Positions 34,274-43,948 are shown, counted from the stretch's first letter. The stretch: DNA of 45,046 nt from Puniceicoccaceae bacterium K14 (GCA_022538095.1 JAKYXN010000043.1:1-45046), one strand, 5' to 3'. Made by a program: numbers and translations. The notes: a model not told the origin generated them from the letters alone.

Positions 34274-37200
34274 TTAGAATTCGGTTTTGAAGCTGAGGAA
34301 GATTTCTCGCCCTGAGCGCCTATTAAATCGGCTGTTTTGGAATTCGTCATTAGTTATATTTTTAAGGTTCAGATCTATGGCGGTTTTGTAGCTTGAGACG
34401 ATGTTAAATTCGTATCCAATGCCTAAGTCAATCACAAGGTACTCGGGAAGTATGTATCCATCATTGTATCTCAAGGAATCGCGGTAACGAAGGCCTCCAT
34501 TGACTTTGAGTCCACGAAGGAATCCTTCTGTGAATTTGTAGCGTCCGAAGCTGCTGATTTTAGTTTCACCGCCCTGCGTTGGCAAATCACTAGTCCAGTT
34601 TGTGTGTATGTTTGTGATAATTGCAACCGCACGAATAGGTTGCAGGTTTAAGTTGAAGGAGGCGCCTTCTTGCTTTGCTTCATCGTGTTGACCGAAGATT
34701 GCGGGAGCGATTAAATCGAGTTCATTGTTGAGATACCAATTGTTGAGGTGTTTTTCACGTACCCAATCACGGTGAGCTAGATTGCTCTGCGAGGTATTGA
34801 AGTAGAGAAGATTTCCCGAAACTCTAGAGTCGAATAAATCAAAAGCAATTCCGATGTCATGGCCCTTGCCATTGCTTGATTCAAGATCTGCCGGTTCATA
34901 AAATTCTTCAGATTCGTTCGCGTTTATGTATGACTGTTGGAGAATGGTCTGATCTTCGCTACTTTCGACGTAGTTAATCTTAAGTGTTACTTCGTTTAAT
35001 ACATCCCATTTAAGGCCGATGTTTGAAGATAGATTGTTCGATCTTTGATGTGTTATATTTCCTTCTTTTTGAGAAAGCTTTTGTCCAACTAAAAGCCTTA
35101 TGGCGTCTTCTAAAAGGCCCATTTGGTAGTTGTATGCGAAGTCAAATGTATTCGTTTTTTCATGGATATTCGAATCTGGATCTTGATTTATCATCAACGA
35201 TTCACTGTTTTCCGTATGTCGAACAAAAACAGCCACGTCGTGGGTCATACGATTGCCATCGATGTACAAATTTGTTGATACTGTATGCTGTTTCTTTGTC
35301 TGTTGATCGAAGTTTGTCGTACTGTAGGTTTGTGCGGCGTTAGCAAAGTCGAATTGGTCGCTAGCGGTTTGGTTTATTAGAAACCTCGGAGTACTATTCA
35401 TACCGATGCTGTTATGCGAAAATTTATAATTAGCGTAAACGTTATCTCCGATGGATTGGCTGATGTTCGCATTGTAGTTTTCGAACGAGCCAAATTCAGA
35501 TATGTCTGTTTTATGGATAGATGCGCTGATCTGTGTTTGATCTGAAATGGAGGATTCCGATTGAAAGTAAATTGATTCATGTGAACGAGTGTCCTCTATT
35601 TTGGATACAATCGATCGAATCGATAAACGATTTGTGTCGAGTACGGGTTGATTGTGATCTACCCAATACCCACTATAGTTATCCTCACTCCCCAAAATGG
35701 CACCTAATTCGGTGAGTCTTTCTGAAAACGCACGTACCTTGATTATATTTGCCGTTTCAAACGGAGACATCGAATTATATAAATCTACAGTGGGTGAATT
35801 TTGTACTTCAATTCTACTTATTGTTTGAACGTTGACGGGGTTGGCGCTTCCGTTTTGATCTGTATTAAAATTATTGTTGGTGAAGCTTTCTTTTTGGGAG
35901 ATAATATTCATCCCTGCTGAATAGGATAGTGCATCGTCGAAATCGTTAGCCCCGATGTCTTCTAGAAATTCTGAGGTGATAACTTCTATAGATATAGGAA
36001 TGTCTTTAATCGAGGTGTTTAGACTAGTTCCGGCTGATGAGTTGGTCGATCGCCAGCCAAGGTCGTCTGAGGCACCAACCTCAAAAGGAGAGAGTTCGAA
36101 AATATCATCCCCAGGGATGTAGCGTGTGGGGCCTGGAATATTAACCTTTGTGGAATTTGCTGAGCTTTTTTCAACAGCGACGCGGCTGGTGTATTCAGTT
36201 ACTAATTGGAATAGGACGGCGATCTCTGTAAGCTCCGCGAGGAGTGCTTGTCTCTCTTTTTCGCTTTTTGCTCGGTAAATATCTGTTTGTAGTTGATCAA
36301 TCCATTTCTGCGCGAAGAGAAATTCTATACCTGCATGCGAGGCATCTTCTGATTGAATATGGAAGGCTTCGTAGATTGGGGTATTGCCCTGGTGAGCTTT
36401 CATTACAACGTAAGTCGGCGATGGACCTTCTGTCATATAAATTGTTTGAACGGGCGCGTCGAGGTATAGATCGGGGATTGGGTGTGGGAAGGAGAGAAGC
36501 TCTATTGGCTTATTGTGAGCATCGAAAAATGTGAGTTCGATGTCTGATAAAACAGGGGAGTTTAGTGCTTCGAATAGGTCCGTAATTTCTTTGGCTATAT
36601 TTTGGTCGTTTGTAATAAATCTCGATTGTCCTCGGCCTGCTTCTGCCATTTTTTGAATCATAAAATTGTTAGTATCGCTGCCGATACCGTATGTGAAAAG
36701 GCGCACCGATCCTAAGTCATTTTCGAGAATTGAGAGGAGTGTACTTTCTTCTCCCAAATATCCGTCGCTAAAGAAGACGATAATTTCATTGCGGCCTGTT
36801 TCATTTGGTAGGCGTTTGAGAGAATCTATTAATGCTGGCTGCATAACGTTCCCCCCTGAAGCTTCTACGTTCTCAATAAATGTCTTAGCATTTTGGATAT
36901 TGTTCTTATTCGCAGGAACTAAGGATTTTGAATAAACGCTGAAATCGCTATTAAATGCTACGATGTTAAATCGATCTTCCTGCGCGAGTTGATCTAAACT
37001 GGCAGCGATACCTGCTTTTGTGTTGGCGATTCTATCGCCTGACATTGATCCACTATGATCAAAGAGAAATATAATATCTCTTGGAAGGCGGTCTGTATTT
37101 TCCAATTGATGTTCTTTAGGGGGGAAGAGAGTCAGAAGTCCGTAGTTAGCCTCATCGGTGCTCGAGTTAACTACGGATGCTTGGGTTACAAGTGCGTGAT

Positions 37201-38239
37201 CAACTTCTATCGAAAGTTGAAAATCCCTGTCTGGAATCGATAGCTGGTCAGCAAGAGAAATTGATAGAGTAGTACCGAGACCTTTTACTTCAAGGTCGTG
37301 AGATGTTGACGAGACAGATTCGATTGGTATTCCGGATACCATTATGTCGAACGACATTAAATGTTCTGCGCTGAAACCTGGATGTGGATTTTCATGATTT
37401 GAGGGGGAATTTTTGTTTTGTGTGTTTGGATGGATCTTTTTGCCTGAGAATCTTCTTGGGGTAGTTAGCTTTGGATCAATCGTTTTGGGGAAATAATGGT
37501 TTCCTGCGATCATTGGGAATCTAATAGAATATCCATTTTTCCTATCATAAGGTAGTTTTTCTATGTAGCTAATATGTACTTCTACTGTTTCACCTGGTTG
37601 GAAATTTGCTACTGAAGTCGTAAACAAGTGTAGAAAGTGTTTTTCAATTATGGCGGCTTTTTTGCCAGCGGCTTTGGCTGATTCATAGGTAGTCCTAGCC
37701 TGTTGTTTTTCTTGAACATCACTGGTGATTATTCTGTCTTCGAAATGTAATTCCATGTCGGTTACGGTCGCGTTAGTCGGAAGAGGAAATAGGTAAGTGG
37801 CTTCGAGGGTAGAGTCGGTTGTATTGGTAAACTCCTGTACAATTGTAGTCTCCGCTAGCCCAGGGGTTATATCCATAACCACGTAGGTATTCTGAAGGGG
37901 AATTTCGATTCGTTCCGACTCTTCTGTCGCTGGGTTGTACAGATATCCTGCGGGGAGTTTTGAGTGAATTTCTTGGTTCTCGTCTGCGTTTTTACGTGTG
38001 ACGCGATAAGTGAGTTCAGGCTCCATTTCTTCCATAAAGTTAGAATCTACCAGATCTAGTAATTTGGGGAGGTCCTCAACCCTAACAAGTGTTCCGCTAT
38101 CGCCGCGAGAGGTAATTGAAGGGGAAGTCTGGTTATGGTTTCCCTGTGCAAAGTTTAGTGATCCAACGAGCGACCAGAAAAAAAGGAAATTGATAACCGT
38201 TCTCATGCTGTTACGATATGAATTTAGTGCCGTATTCAT
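34274..38239 (-). CDS. VIT-VWA protein fused to a TonB-dependent-receptor-like barrel
   Basis: This is a 1321-residue protein with a signal peptide (a hydrophobic run after residue 12, ending NFAQG; the second Met, M12, is an alternative start at 38206). About 105-235 is a VIT domain (VVMDITPGLAETTIVQEFTN, YLFPLP, YESAKAAGKKAAIIEK). About 387-560 is a VWA domain with an intact MIDAS (FLFDHSGSMSG, FFSDGY). From 712 on it switches to an outer-membrane receptor type: DDIFELSPFEVGASDDLGWR, then TNSSAGTSLNTSIKDIPISI and SEFLEDIGANDFDDALSY form the start of an Opitutae TonB-receptor plug. Then come alternating beta strands to the C-terminus, which ends LKNITNDEF ... IFLSFKTEF with the terminal Phe of barrels. 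The plug appears shortened. VIT-VWA proteins and receptors are normally separate proteins. It lies 14 bases after the VWA gene upstream. Confidence 0.85.
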   Translation of the reverse strand: MNTALNSYRNSMRTVINFLFFWSLVGSLNFAQGNHNQTSPSITSRGDSGTLVRVEDLPKLLDLVDSNFMEEMEPELTYRVTRKNADENQEIHSKLPAGYLYNPATEESERIEIPLQNTYVVMDITPGLAETTIVQEFTNTTDSTLEATYLFPLPTNATVTDMELHFEDRIITSDVQEKQQARTTYESAKAAGKKAAIIEKHFLHLFTTSVANFQPGETVEVHISYIEKLPYDRKNGYSIRFPMIAGNHYFPKTIDPKLTTPRRFSGKKIHPNTQNKNSPSNHENPHPGFSAEHLMSFDIMVSGIPIESVSSTSHDLEVKGLGTTLSISLADQLSIPDRDFQLSIEVDHALVTQASVVNSSTDEANYGLLTLFPPKEHQLENTDRLPRDIIFLFDHSGSMSGDRIANTKAGIAASLDQLAQEDRFNIVAFNSDFSVYSKSLVPANKNNIQNAKTFIENVEASGGNVMQPALIDSLKRLPNETGRNEIIVFFSDGYLGEESTLLSILENDLGSVRLFTYGIGSDTNNFMIQKMAEAGRGQSRFITNDQNIAKEITDLFEALNSPVLSDIELTFFDAHNKPIELLSFPHPIPDLYLDAPVQTIYMTEGPSPTYVVMKAHQGNTPIYEAFHIQSEDASHAGIEFLFAQKWIDQLQTDIYRAKSEKERQALLAELTEIAVLFQLVTEYTSRVAVEKSSANSTKVNIPGPTRYIPGDDIFELSPFEVGASDDLGWRSTNSSAGTSLNTSIKDIPISIEVITSEFLEDIGANDFDDALSYSAGMNIISQKESFTNNNFNTDQNGSANPVNVQTISRIEVQNSPTVDLYNSMSPFETANIIKVRAFSERLTELGAILGSEDNYSGYWVDHNQPVLDTNRLSIRSIVSKIEDTRSHESIYFQSESSISDQTQISASIHKTDISEFGSFENYNANISQSIGDNVYANYKFSHNSIGMNSTPRFLINQTASDQFDFANAAQTYSTTNFDQQTKKQHTVSTNLYIDGNRMTHDVAVFVRHTENSESLMINQDPDSNIHEKTNTFDFAYNYQMGLLEDAIRLLVGQKLSQKEGNITHQRSNNLSSNIGLKWDVLNEVTLKINYVESSEDQTILQQSYINANESEEFYEPADLESSNGKGHDIGIAFDLFDSRVSGNLLYFNTSQSNLAHRDWVREKHLNNWYLNNELDLIAPAIFGQHDEAKQEGASFNLNLQPIRAVAIITNIHTNWTSDLPTQGGETKISSFGRYKFTEGFLRGLKVNGGLRYRDSLRYNDGYILPEYLVIDLGIGYEFNIVSSYKTAIDLNLKNITNDEFQNSRFNRRSGREIFLSFKTEF

Positions 38240-38253
38240 TGGTTGAGTGTCGG

Positions 38254-40182
38254 TTAAGAATTTTCGGATACGTTGCGGTTCGAGTGCCTGTAAAAGAGCA
38301 AAGAGATTTCTTCTTCACCTTCTAGGCGAATATCAGCTTTAAAAAGAGAACCACTTATTTTATAGGATATGCTTTTGATTACAGTGTATTCAGCGTATTC
38401 AAATACAGGATTGTTTGTTCTCTCGTTTAAGGGCTTACTGAGATATTTAGATTGATCAAGGATCTGAATTGTACCCTTGTTTCGTTTGCTTAAGGGGGTG
38501 CCAATAGTTCCAGCCATCGGCTCCCAAAGGGTTCCCTCTTCGTCAATCTCGAAATGTTCTATATAATTCGAATCGCTGACTCGTAGCATGATTTTTTGCT
38601 CGAGCTCGGGGTTATCGACAGGATGAGCAATCCACGAACCGAATATTGGGATTGATGCTTCGTTTGAACCGAGTGGCTCGCCTTGCTGTCCGGACAGCAA
38701 GGCGAGCTGCTTTTCTAGGGTTTTAACGAACTCAATTTCTGTTGCCAATGACGGATCCTTGGCATTGGACAGATGAGTCGAAAGCTGTTTCACGATTTTG
38801 TAGGCGGATTCTTGGTCGTTGTTTTCGTAGTGTTCCTTGGTTGCGTCTTTTAGAGAAATGTATTCATTAATTAGATTTTCACCACGAAGCATTCCTATAC
38901 TGGATTGGTTTCGCTTGGATAAGTTAAAATCAAAGTCTTGAGTAGTATGAATATTGTCGAAGGGCGTCTGGTAGCTTAGGCTTACTTGAGCGACTCGTGA
39001 GTCTTTTTTGAGCGGGCGAGGAGGAAGGTCGTCATTATTACTAGATTCGAGAGCAAAATAGAGAGCTCCCTGTCTGAGGCTTAGAAAGAGTGTTTCCACT
39101 TTGAGGTGAATGGAACGGTCGTCTCCCCAGGAAAAGTACTCGGATGGCACACCGTATACACCCGATATATTGTATCCAGACGATGGGTGTATAACTAGTT
39201 CCATGTCGTAGGCGAGTTCTGTTACCATTGTTGAAAATTCGTTTTCGAATTTTTCTTTCATCGTTTGATAGTCGGGGAAGTAGAAGAGGTTTCCGCCTCG
39301 AACGCTGCTGATGGTGGACGCGAGTTCGGCTCCGAACTGCACGCCTACTCCGATTGTTGTTAATCCGAATCCCTTTTGTGATCCGGCTTCCATTTGCTCC
39401 ATGAAGCCTTCAGGACTTGTATTCCCCACGTTGGGTCTTTCGTCAGTAAAGAGCATTAATCGCGTGTTGCCTTCGAAGGATGGAGCGCTTTTTTGAGCCA
39501 ATTCGTATCCAATCTTTAGACCATTTTCCATATTGGTAGATCCAGAGGAAAATATGGCTCGAATTTGCTCTTTGATCATGGCTTCGTTTGTTTTCGAAAC
39601 GATTGTAGGTGGAAGATGTACATAACTTCTGTCACCGTAGAGAACGACCGAGAGTTGGTCGTTTTCATTCATTTGATTGATTACTTGAAGTAGGCTGTCT
39701 TTAACAAGCTGCAGGGGTTGACCACTCATTGAACCAGATTTGTCGACAATTGCGATCAAGTTAAGGGGGGCAGGCTTCCAGGTATTTGGGTCGAATCCGG
39801 AGGCGAATCCTATTTGGCCGATCGCTACTGTATTCGGACGTTGAAGGAGTTTTGCCGGCATTGCTTCACCGAATATGCAAATTGGCGTTTCGCAGTTTGG
39901 CGAGCTTTGGAGAGGGAGGTCGTGTTCGCTGAACAATCCCTCTGCTGTTATCGTATTAGGGTGCGGAATGCTGCCGATTTCGACTTGAGAGCGGACGTAA
40001 TTGAGATCTTGAGCTCCTCCCGGAGTAGCTCCGAAACCTGAGTTGAGTCTGAAGGGAGAGAGCTCGAATACCTCATCTTCTTCGTCATTGACCTGTGACA
40101 GTGAAAAGGGGGAAGAGTAGAGGCCTATTAGAGTAGCGAGCGTTGGGCTGAGAGCTTTTACGAGATGACTGATGTGTTTCAT
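38254..40182 (-). CDS. Secreted VWA-domain protein with an 'FELSPF' N-terminal motif
   Basis: This is a 642-residue exported protein (signal peptide 1-30, ending SLSQ). After the signal comes EDEVFELSPFRLNSGFGATP, the motif that normally opens Opitutae TonB-dependent receptors, here without any barrel. Residues about 105-125 resemble the YfbK-type lead-in (PAKLLQRPNTVAIGQ). A VWA domain (about 140-310) has an intact MIDAS: IAIVDKSGSMSGQPL, GSTNMENGLKIGYE and LMLFTDERPN. The C-terminal half is mixed alpha/beta, with a helical stretch (LATEIEFVKTLEKQLALLSG) and a lipocalin-like end. VWA domains bind partner proteins through a metal ion. The same FELSPF motif recurs in the downstream fusion, so the two may work together. 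The upstream gap holds a hairpin and direct repeats. Confidence 0.8.
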   Translation of the reverse strand: MKHISHLVKALSPTLATLIGLYSSPFSLSQVNDEEDEVFELSPFRLNSGFGATPGGAQDLNYVRSQVEIGSIPHPNTITAEGLFSEHDLPLQSSPNCETPICIFGEAMPAKLLQRPNTVAIGQIGFASGFDPNTWKPAPLNLIAIVDKSGSMSGQPLQLVKDSLLQVINQMNENDQLSVVLYGDRSYVHLPPTIVSKTNEAMIKEQIRAIFSSGSTNMENGLKIGYELAQKSAPSFEGNTRLMLFTDERPNVGNTSPEGFMEQMEAGSQKGFGLTTIGVGVQFGAELASTISSVRGGNLFYFPDYQTMKEKFENEFSTMVTELAYDMELVIHPSSGYNISGVYGVPSEYFSWGDDRSIHLKVETLFLSLRQGALYFALESSNNDDLPPRPLKKDSRVAQVSLSYQTPFDNIHTTQDFDFNLSKRNQSSIGMLRGENLINEYISLKDATKEHYENNDQESAYKIVKQLSTHLSNAKDPSLATEIEFVKTLEKQLALLSGQQGEPLGSNEASIPIFGSWIAHPVDNPELEQKIMLRVSDSNYIEHFEIDEEGTLWEPMAGTIGTPLSKRNKGTIQILDQSKYLSKPLNERTNNPVFEYAEYTVIKSISYKISGSLFKADIRLEGEEEISLLFYRHSNRNVSENS

Positions 40183-40191
40183 ATAATTCAG

Positions 40192-40214
40192 GGTTCAGGA
40201 TTTGTATCTGAACC
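40192..40214 (-). promoter_or_regulatory. Hairpin in the leader of the VWA gene
   Basis: GGTTCAG (minus strand, 40214-40208) pairs perfectly with CTGAACC (40198-40192) around a 9-base loop, ending 9 bases before the start codon at 40182. It could mask or modulate ribosome binding. Confidence 0.4.
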
Positions 40215-40252
40215 AAGAATACTAAAACTTCAGGTAAAAGTCGTCATAGGGG

Positions 40253-40307
40253 TGTAAGGGGTTGTAAAAGTGCGCGGTGCAATTGTATGAAATTGTATCG
40301 TTTGTAT
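40253..40307 (-). promoter_or_regulatory. Tandem direct repeats, likely response-regulator sites upstream of the VWA gene
   Basis: On the plus strand TTGTAT occurs at 40283, 40293 and 40302, and TGTAA at 40253 and 40263, at spacings of 9-10 bases. OmpR/PhoB-type regulators bind direct repeats spaced by about one helical turn. The same TTGTAA-N4-TTGTAT layout recurs at 43995-44010 before the operon that encodes the regulator. Confidence 0.5.
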
Positions 40308-40315
40308 TTCTTTGT

Positions 40316-41023
40316 TTAAGGAATGTACTTATAACCGACACCGTGGACGGTTTTGATGGAGCCGTTGGGGCTATTGGGTTCCACTTTGGCCCGTAGTTTT
40401 GCTATGTGCTGATCGAGAGTGCGTGTTGTGCCTGCGTAGTCGATACTCCAAGCTTCATTGAGAAGAAAATCTCGACTTAGAGCTTCGTTGGGGTGAGCAA
40501 GGAAAATATCAATCAGTTTAATTTCCTTTTCGCTAAGGTCAGTTTCGACTTCGGCTATCTTTGCAATAAAGCGCTTACGATCGATAATGGCTTCGCCAAA
40601 TTCAATGATTGATAACTCGCTCTTTCTAGCCGTGGCAGGTTTCATGAACTCGGATCGCCTCAAGGCTGAATGAATGCGCGCTAGGAGTTCCCTTATACGA
40701 AATGGTTTGATGATATAGTCGTCTGCCCCCAGTTCAAGACCGAGGACCTGGTCTATCTCTTCTGACTTTGAAGTGAGGAGCAAGATCGGTACCCGTTTAT
40801 CGGCTTCACGAATTTTCCGACAAACGTCGTATCCGTTCATACCCGGGAGCATGATGTCTAGTAGAATTAGGTCAGTGGGTTTGGTCTGGAAGCTCTTTAC
40901 TGCGTCAATACCACTAGTCACAGGTACTGGAATTAGACCATCATTTTCAATTATTTCGATAATGCCTTCGCGGATACTTTCGTCGTCTTCGACTATAAGA
41001 ATTCGTTTTGTCGTTGTGTTCAT
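40316..41023 (-). CDS. OmpR/PhoB-family response regulator
   Basis: This is a 235-residue two-component regulator. The receiver domain (about 7-120) has acidic residues in ILIVEDDE, the phosphorylated Asp at D56 (LILLDIMLPGMNG), the Thr/Ser switch (LLLTSKSEEID) and the Lys in DYIIKPF. The winged-helix effector domain (about 135-235) ends with the typical TTRTLDQHIAKLRAKVE ... IKTVHGVGYKYIP. All key residues are intact. Its ATG overlaps the stop of the kinase gene (ATGA), so the two are translationally coupled and form a pair. Candidate binding sites lie just downstream (40253-40307) and upstream of the whole operon (43995-44010). Confidence 0.95.
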   Translation of the reverse strand: MNTTTKRILIVEDDESIREGIIEIIENDGLIPVPVTSGIDAVKSFQTKPTDLILLDIMLPGMNGYDVCRKIREADKRVPILLLTSKSEEIDQVLGLELGADDYIIKPFRIRELLARIHSALRRSEFMKPATARKSELSIIEFGEAIIDRKRFIAKIAEVETDLSEKEIKLIDIFLAHPNEALSRDFLLNEAWSIDYAGTTRTLDQHIAKLRAKVEPNSPNGSIKTVHGVGYKYIP

Positions 41024-42573
41024 GACTTAAAGGTAAGGATAAAGGATGCTCCGTTTTGGTAGGACTTGTCGAGCTGGAGGTCGCCACCTATTTCTCGCAT
41101 AAGGTTACGAGATATATTTAGCCCTATTCCGATTCCGGGAGACTTATCGGCTAGTTGGCTATCGAGTTGGGAGAAAGGAGTAAAGATTGTTTCAGTTTTA
41201 CTGGCTGGTATGCCAGGTCCTTGATCGCTCACAATTACTGTTGGTGATGAGGATTCTGAGTTTAGAGAAATCGTTATATGTTTGCCGTCGGATGCATATT
41301 TTTTGGCGTTATCGATCAGATTTATGAATACTCGTCTTACGGATTCAGAATTTCCGTTTACCCAGAAAATATCTTTGGCTCCTTCGATCTCTAGGAGAAT
41401 CTCGTTTTCTTCAAGAGTGGGTTTAAATTCTGTTTCGATTTCTTGAAGGATAGGAATCAGGTCGATTTTTTTAGTCTCACGTACACTACGCTTGTTTTCG
41501 AGCGAACTGAGTAGAAGAAGGTTATCTATCATGCTTTGTAAGCGTTCGCTTTGACGAAGGATCGTATTGGCAAACTTGTGCTGCTTTTGAGCCGAAAGCT
41601 TCGGGTTATCAACAAGTTCAGCGTGCATACTGATCGAAGTGAGCGGTGTCTTTAATTCGTGCGAAACCAAAGCGACAAAACTTGTTTTTTGAAGGGCTTC
41701 TTTGTGTTTGCGGTTGCTCAGGTAAATGATAAACCCGCAACTGACTAGAGCAAGTATGAGGCTAAGGACGATTAGGATCTGAGAAAATAGAGGAAGAGTG
41801 AATGTGGAGGTGTATTCACTTTCGTATATTATAATGAGGTAGTAGCCAGGTAGAGGCTTAATCTGAGAATAGTGAAAGTTGGGTGGAGGGCTGTTTAATG
41901 CTTCGTCTCTGATTGGTTGTATTACAGACTTGATGTGTTTGGGCGTCACGGATCGGGCTAGCTCTTGTAGTTTAGCCACCAAGCTTATGCCCGATAGGGT
42001 GAATCCTCTTACTGTACCTTGTCCGTAGAGGCGGTGCCAACCAATCCATTCGAGTCCTTGTGCGGTATCCAGTGGAAGCCATCGTGCGAGGGGTTCTGGA
42101 GAGACCCCCGAGTATCGTGCATTTTCAAGGTTTTCCAAGAAGTAGCCGCTATTCCAGCTAAATGAAGTAGAGTCACCGTAAATGACGTTAATGCTGTTTT
42201 CCGCTTTGCTGGGCTCGGTAAACGTATCGGGTGAAAGTTGGTTTGGAATGGTGAGTTCCTGATTGAAGCCATCCTCTGGAGTCCAAATAAATGTGCTACT
42301 AATGAGAGGATTGTTTTTTTGCCATCGACTCAATTGGAAGGGAAGTCCTTCGGAGTGCATTCCTATTAGTTGGCTTCCTGCTTCATACAGAATTTCGACA
42401 ATAGATGCTTCTAGGATTTGTTGAGCGTTTTGTGAAACGTTGGATAGTTCCTCTTGGAGCTCTTGCGATTTTCGTTGTCTGTCTTTGTCGACGTAGATGA
42501 TTGCTGTCGTCGCCAGGATGATACAGGAAATTGCTAGAGCTATCCCTGTGATTAGGATACGTCTATTAATCAT
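41020..42573 (-). CDS. Membrane sensor histidine kinase
   Basis: This is a 517-residue kinase. Two membrane helices (about 6-27 and 262-286) enclose a periplasmic sensor region of about 230 residues that I do not recognise (segments ISSTFIWTPEDGFNQELTIP, SFSWNSGYFLENLENA, LEWIGWHRLYGQG). HisKA follows with the phospho-acceptor in ALVSHELKTPLTSISMHAEL (H305). The HATPase domain shows the N box (VFINLIDNAKKYAS), G1 (VIVSDQGPGIP) and G2 (GIGIGLNISRNLM). Kinase motifs are complete. It overlaps the upstream VWA gene by 8 bases and the regulator gene by 4, so all three are one translation unit. A VWA protein as first gene suggests the signal is an envelope or protein-binding state. Confidence 0.93.
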   Translation of the reverse strand: MINRRILITGIALAISCIILATTAIIYVDKDRQRKSQELQEELSNVSQNAQQILEASIVEILYEAGSQLIGMHSEGLPFQLSRWQKNNPLISSTFIWTPEDGFNQELTIPNQLSPDTFTEPSKAENSINVIYGDSTSFSWNSGYFLENLENARYSGVSPEPLARWLPLDTAQGLEWIGWHRLYGQGTVRGFTLSGISLVAKLQELARSVTPKHIKSVIQPIRDEALNSPPPNFHYSQIKPLPGYYLIIIYESEYTSTFTLPLFSQILIVLSLILALVSCGFIIYLSNRKHKEALQKTSFVALVSHELKTPLTSISMHAELVDNPKLSAQKQHKFANTILRQSERLQSMIDNLLLLSSLENKRSVRETKKIDLIPILQEIETEFKPTLEENEILLEIEGAKDIFWVNGNSESVRRVFINLIDNAKKYASDGKHITISLNSESSSPTVIVSDQGPGIPASKTETIFTPFSQLDSQLADKSPGIGIGLNISRNLMREIGGDLQLDKSYQNGASFILTFKS

Positions 42574-43948
42574 TTTCTGTAGCTAAAGTTGGGGCGAGGT
42601 TTTGCGATGTCGTAGAAATCGGTTGATTAACAACAGACTCTGTAAGGATTTTTCGGTCTATTTGGTTCATCCCATCTTCCTTGATGCGGTCGAAAAGGTT
42701 TTGTAGCGTTTCAATTTGTTGAGCGATTACCTCGTCCTTTAACTCGTAGTTGACCCATTTGATGTCTTGGAGAGTGCTACGAATTTCTCTCAATCCTTTT
42801 TGAAGCTTCCCGCTGTCGGAGAGTTCGATAGCCTCCTTGATTGAATCGGCGATCTCCAAAGAAAAGGCTTCTCGAAGCGTTTCGGGGAGGAGAGAGTCTG
42901 TAGCGAGTCTTCTCGAGGTTGTTAGTTTCGTTTTTGTCGTTTGTTTTTCGCTAATCCGTTCGCTAAAGCCGCTACTTGCGGGAAAGTAACTGAGGGTAGC
43001 GTCAACGATTTTGACATTCAGAAATTTGGAATGAATGCCAGGGTGCAGAGAGGCTGAAACGAGGCCTTTGAGTTGAGTGCCCGAATAAAGTTGAGGCCAC
43101 TTGAAGGTCACGGATTGATTGTTGTCTTCCGATCCATGTCCGAGAACTTTTTCAACTTTTAAAACATTGTTGAATTCAAGCTTTAGTTCGACGTCGCGAG
43201 CGACAATAGAATTCAGTGGGGCTAAGTCGGATATGATGGTATCGCTTAGATCTTGGTTTTTTTGAGCATAGTGAAAATTTCCGTTTCCTTTGGTGGCCAA
43301 ACTAGAGAGTAGATCCTCGTTGAAATCTTCTCCTAGACCAATGGTGGATACAGATAAACCTTCGCTTGTGAACAGATTCGCGAGTGCGATGAAGTCATCA
43401 ATTTCTCTTGGTCCTTTTGTGGGGGGGCCATCCGAGAGGACCAGCATGCGGTTGACGCTGGTTGGTGTACGATGGCGACGGAGTTGTGCGGCTCCCTGGT
43501 TAAGAGCGTCGTACAAGGCACTTCCTCCGATCGCTTCGATGGATTGGATTCGCGGTTCCAAGTTAGAGAGGTCTTTGACTTGTTGGGCGGGGATAAGAGT
43601 TTCGACTTCGGACCCGTATGTAATGAGTGAAAAGGTGTCGTTTTGGTCGAGTGTTTCGACTGCGCGGCTGATTGCGAACTTCGCCTCATTCATTGGTTCG
43701 CCCGCCATAGAGCCAGAACGATCGATGATGAGACAGAGATTGAGTGGAAGCTTTGGCTGGTCCGCAGCTTTTATTGAATGCGCGGATATTTGGCTTAAGA
43801 CATATATTCCTTGCTCGCTGTCCGCTAAGTGGTACTCGCGGTCGAGTGAAATCTCAAGAGCTACTCCGGATGCATTCGCTTGCGCTTGGCTCGATCTAGG
43901 GAAGCAGAAAGAGGAAAGAATTAGTAATAATAGACCTATAAATCTCAC
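42566..43948 (-). CDS. Secreted VWA-domain protein cotranscribed with the two-component system
   Basis: This is a predicted 460-residue protein starting at a GTG (43948). The start is chosen because it gives a clean signal peptide (MRFIGLLLLILSSFCFPRSS, then QAQA) and leaves the direct-repeat site at 43995-44010 in the promoter; the frame stays open to a TTG at 43993. The VWA domain has a full MIDAS: LCLIIDRSGSMAGEPM, GGSALYDALNQ and MLVLSDGPP. A beta-rich region follows (DVELKLEFNNVLKVEKVLGH), then a long helical C-terminal part (FSLEIADSIKEAIELSDSGK, IETLQNLFDRIKED). The 8-base overlap with the kinase gene implies coupled expression. It may act as a periplasmic partner of the sensor domain. 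Confidence 0.85.
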   Translation of the reverse strand: MRFIGLLLLILSSFCFPRSSQAQANASGVALEISLDREYHLADSEQGIYVLSQISAHSIKAADQPKLPLNLCLIIDRSGSMAGEPMNEAKFAISRAVETLDQNDTFSLITYGSEVETLIPAQQVKDLSNLEPRIQSIEAIGGSALYDALNQGAAQLRRHRTPTSVNRMLVLSDGPPTKGPREIDDFIALANLFTSEGLSVSTIGLGEDFNEDLLSSLATKGNGNFHYAQKNQDLSDTIISDLAPLNSIVARDVELKLEFNNVLKVEKVLGHGSEDNNQSVTFKWPQLYSGTQLKGLVSASLHPGIHSKFLNVKIVDATLSYFPASSGFSERISEKQTTKTKLTTSRRLATDSLLPETLREAFSLEIADSIKEAIELSDSGKLQKGLREIRSTLQDIKWVNYELKDEVIAQQIETLQNLFDRIKEDGMNQIDRKILTESVVNQPISTTSQNLAPTLATEND

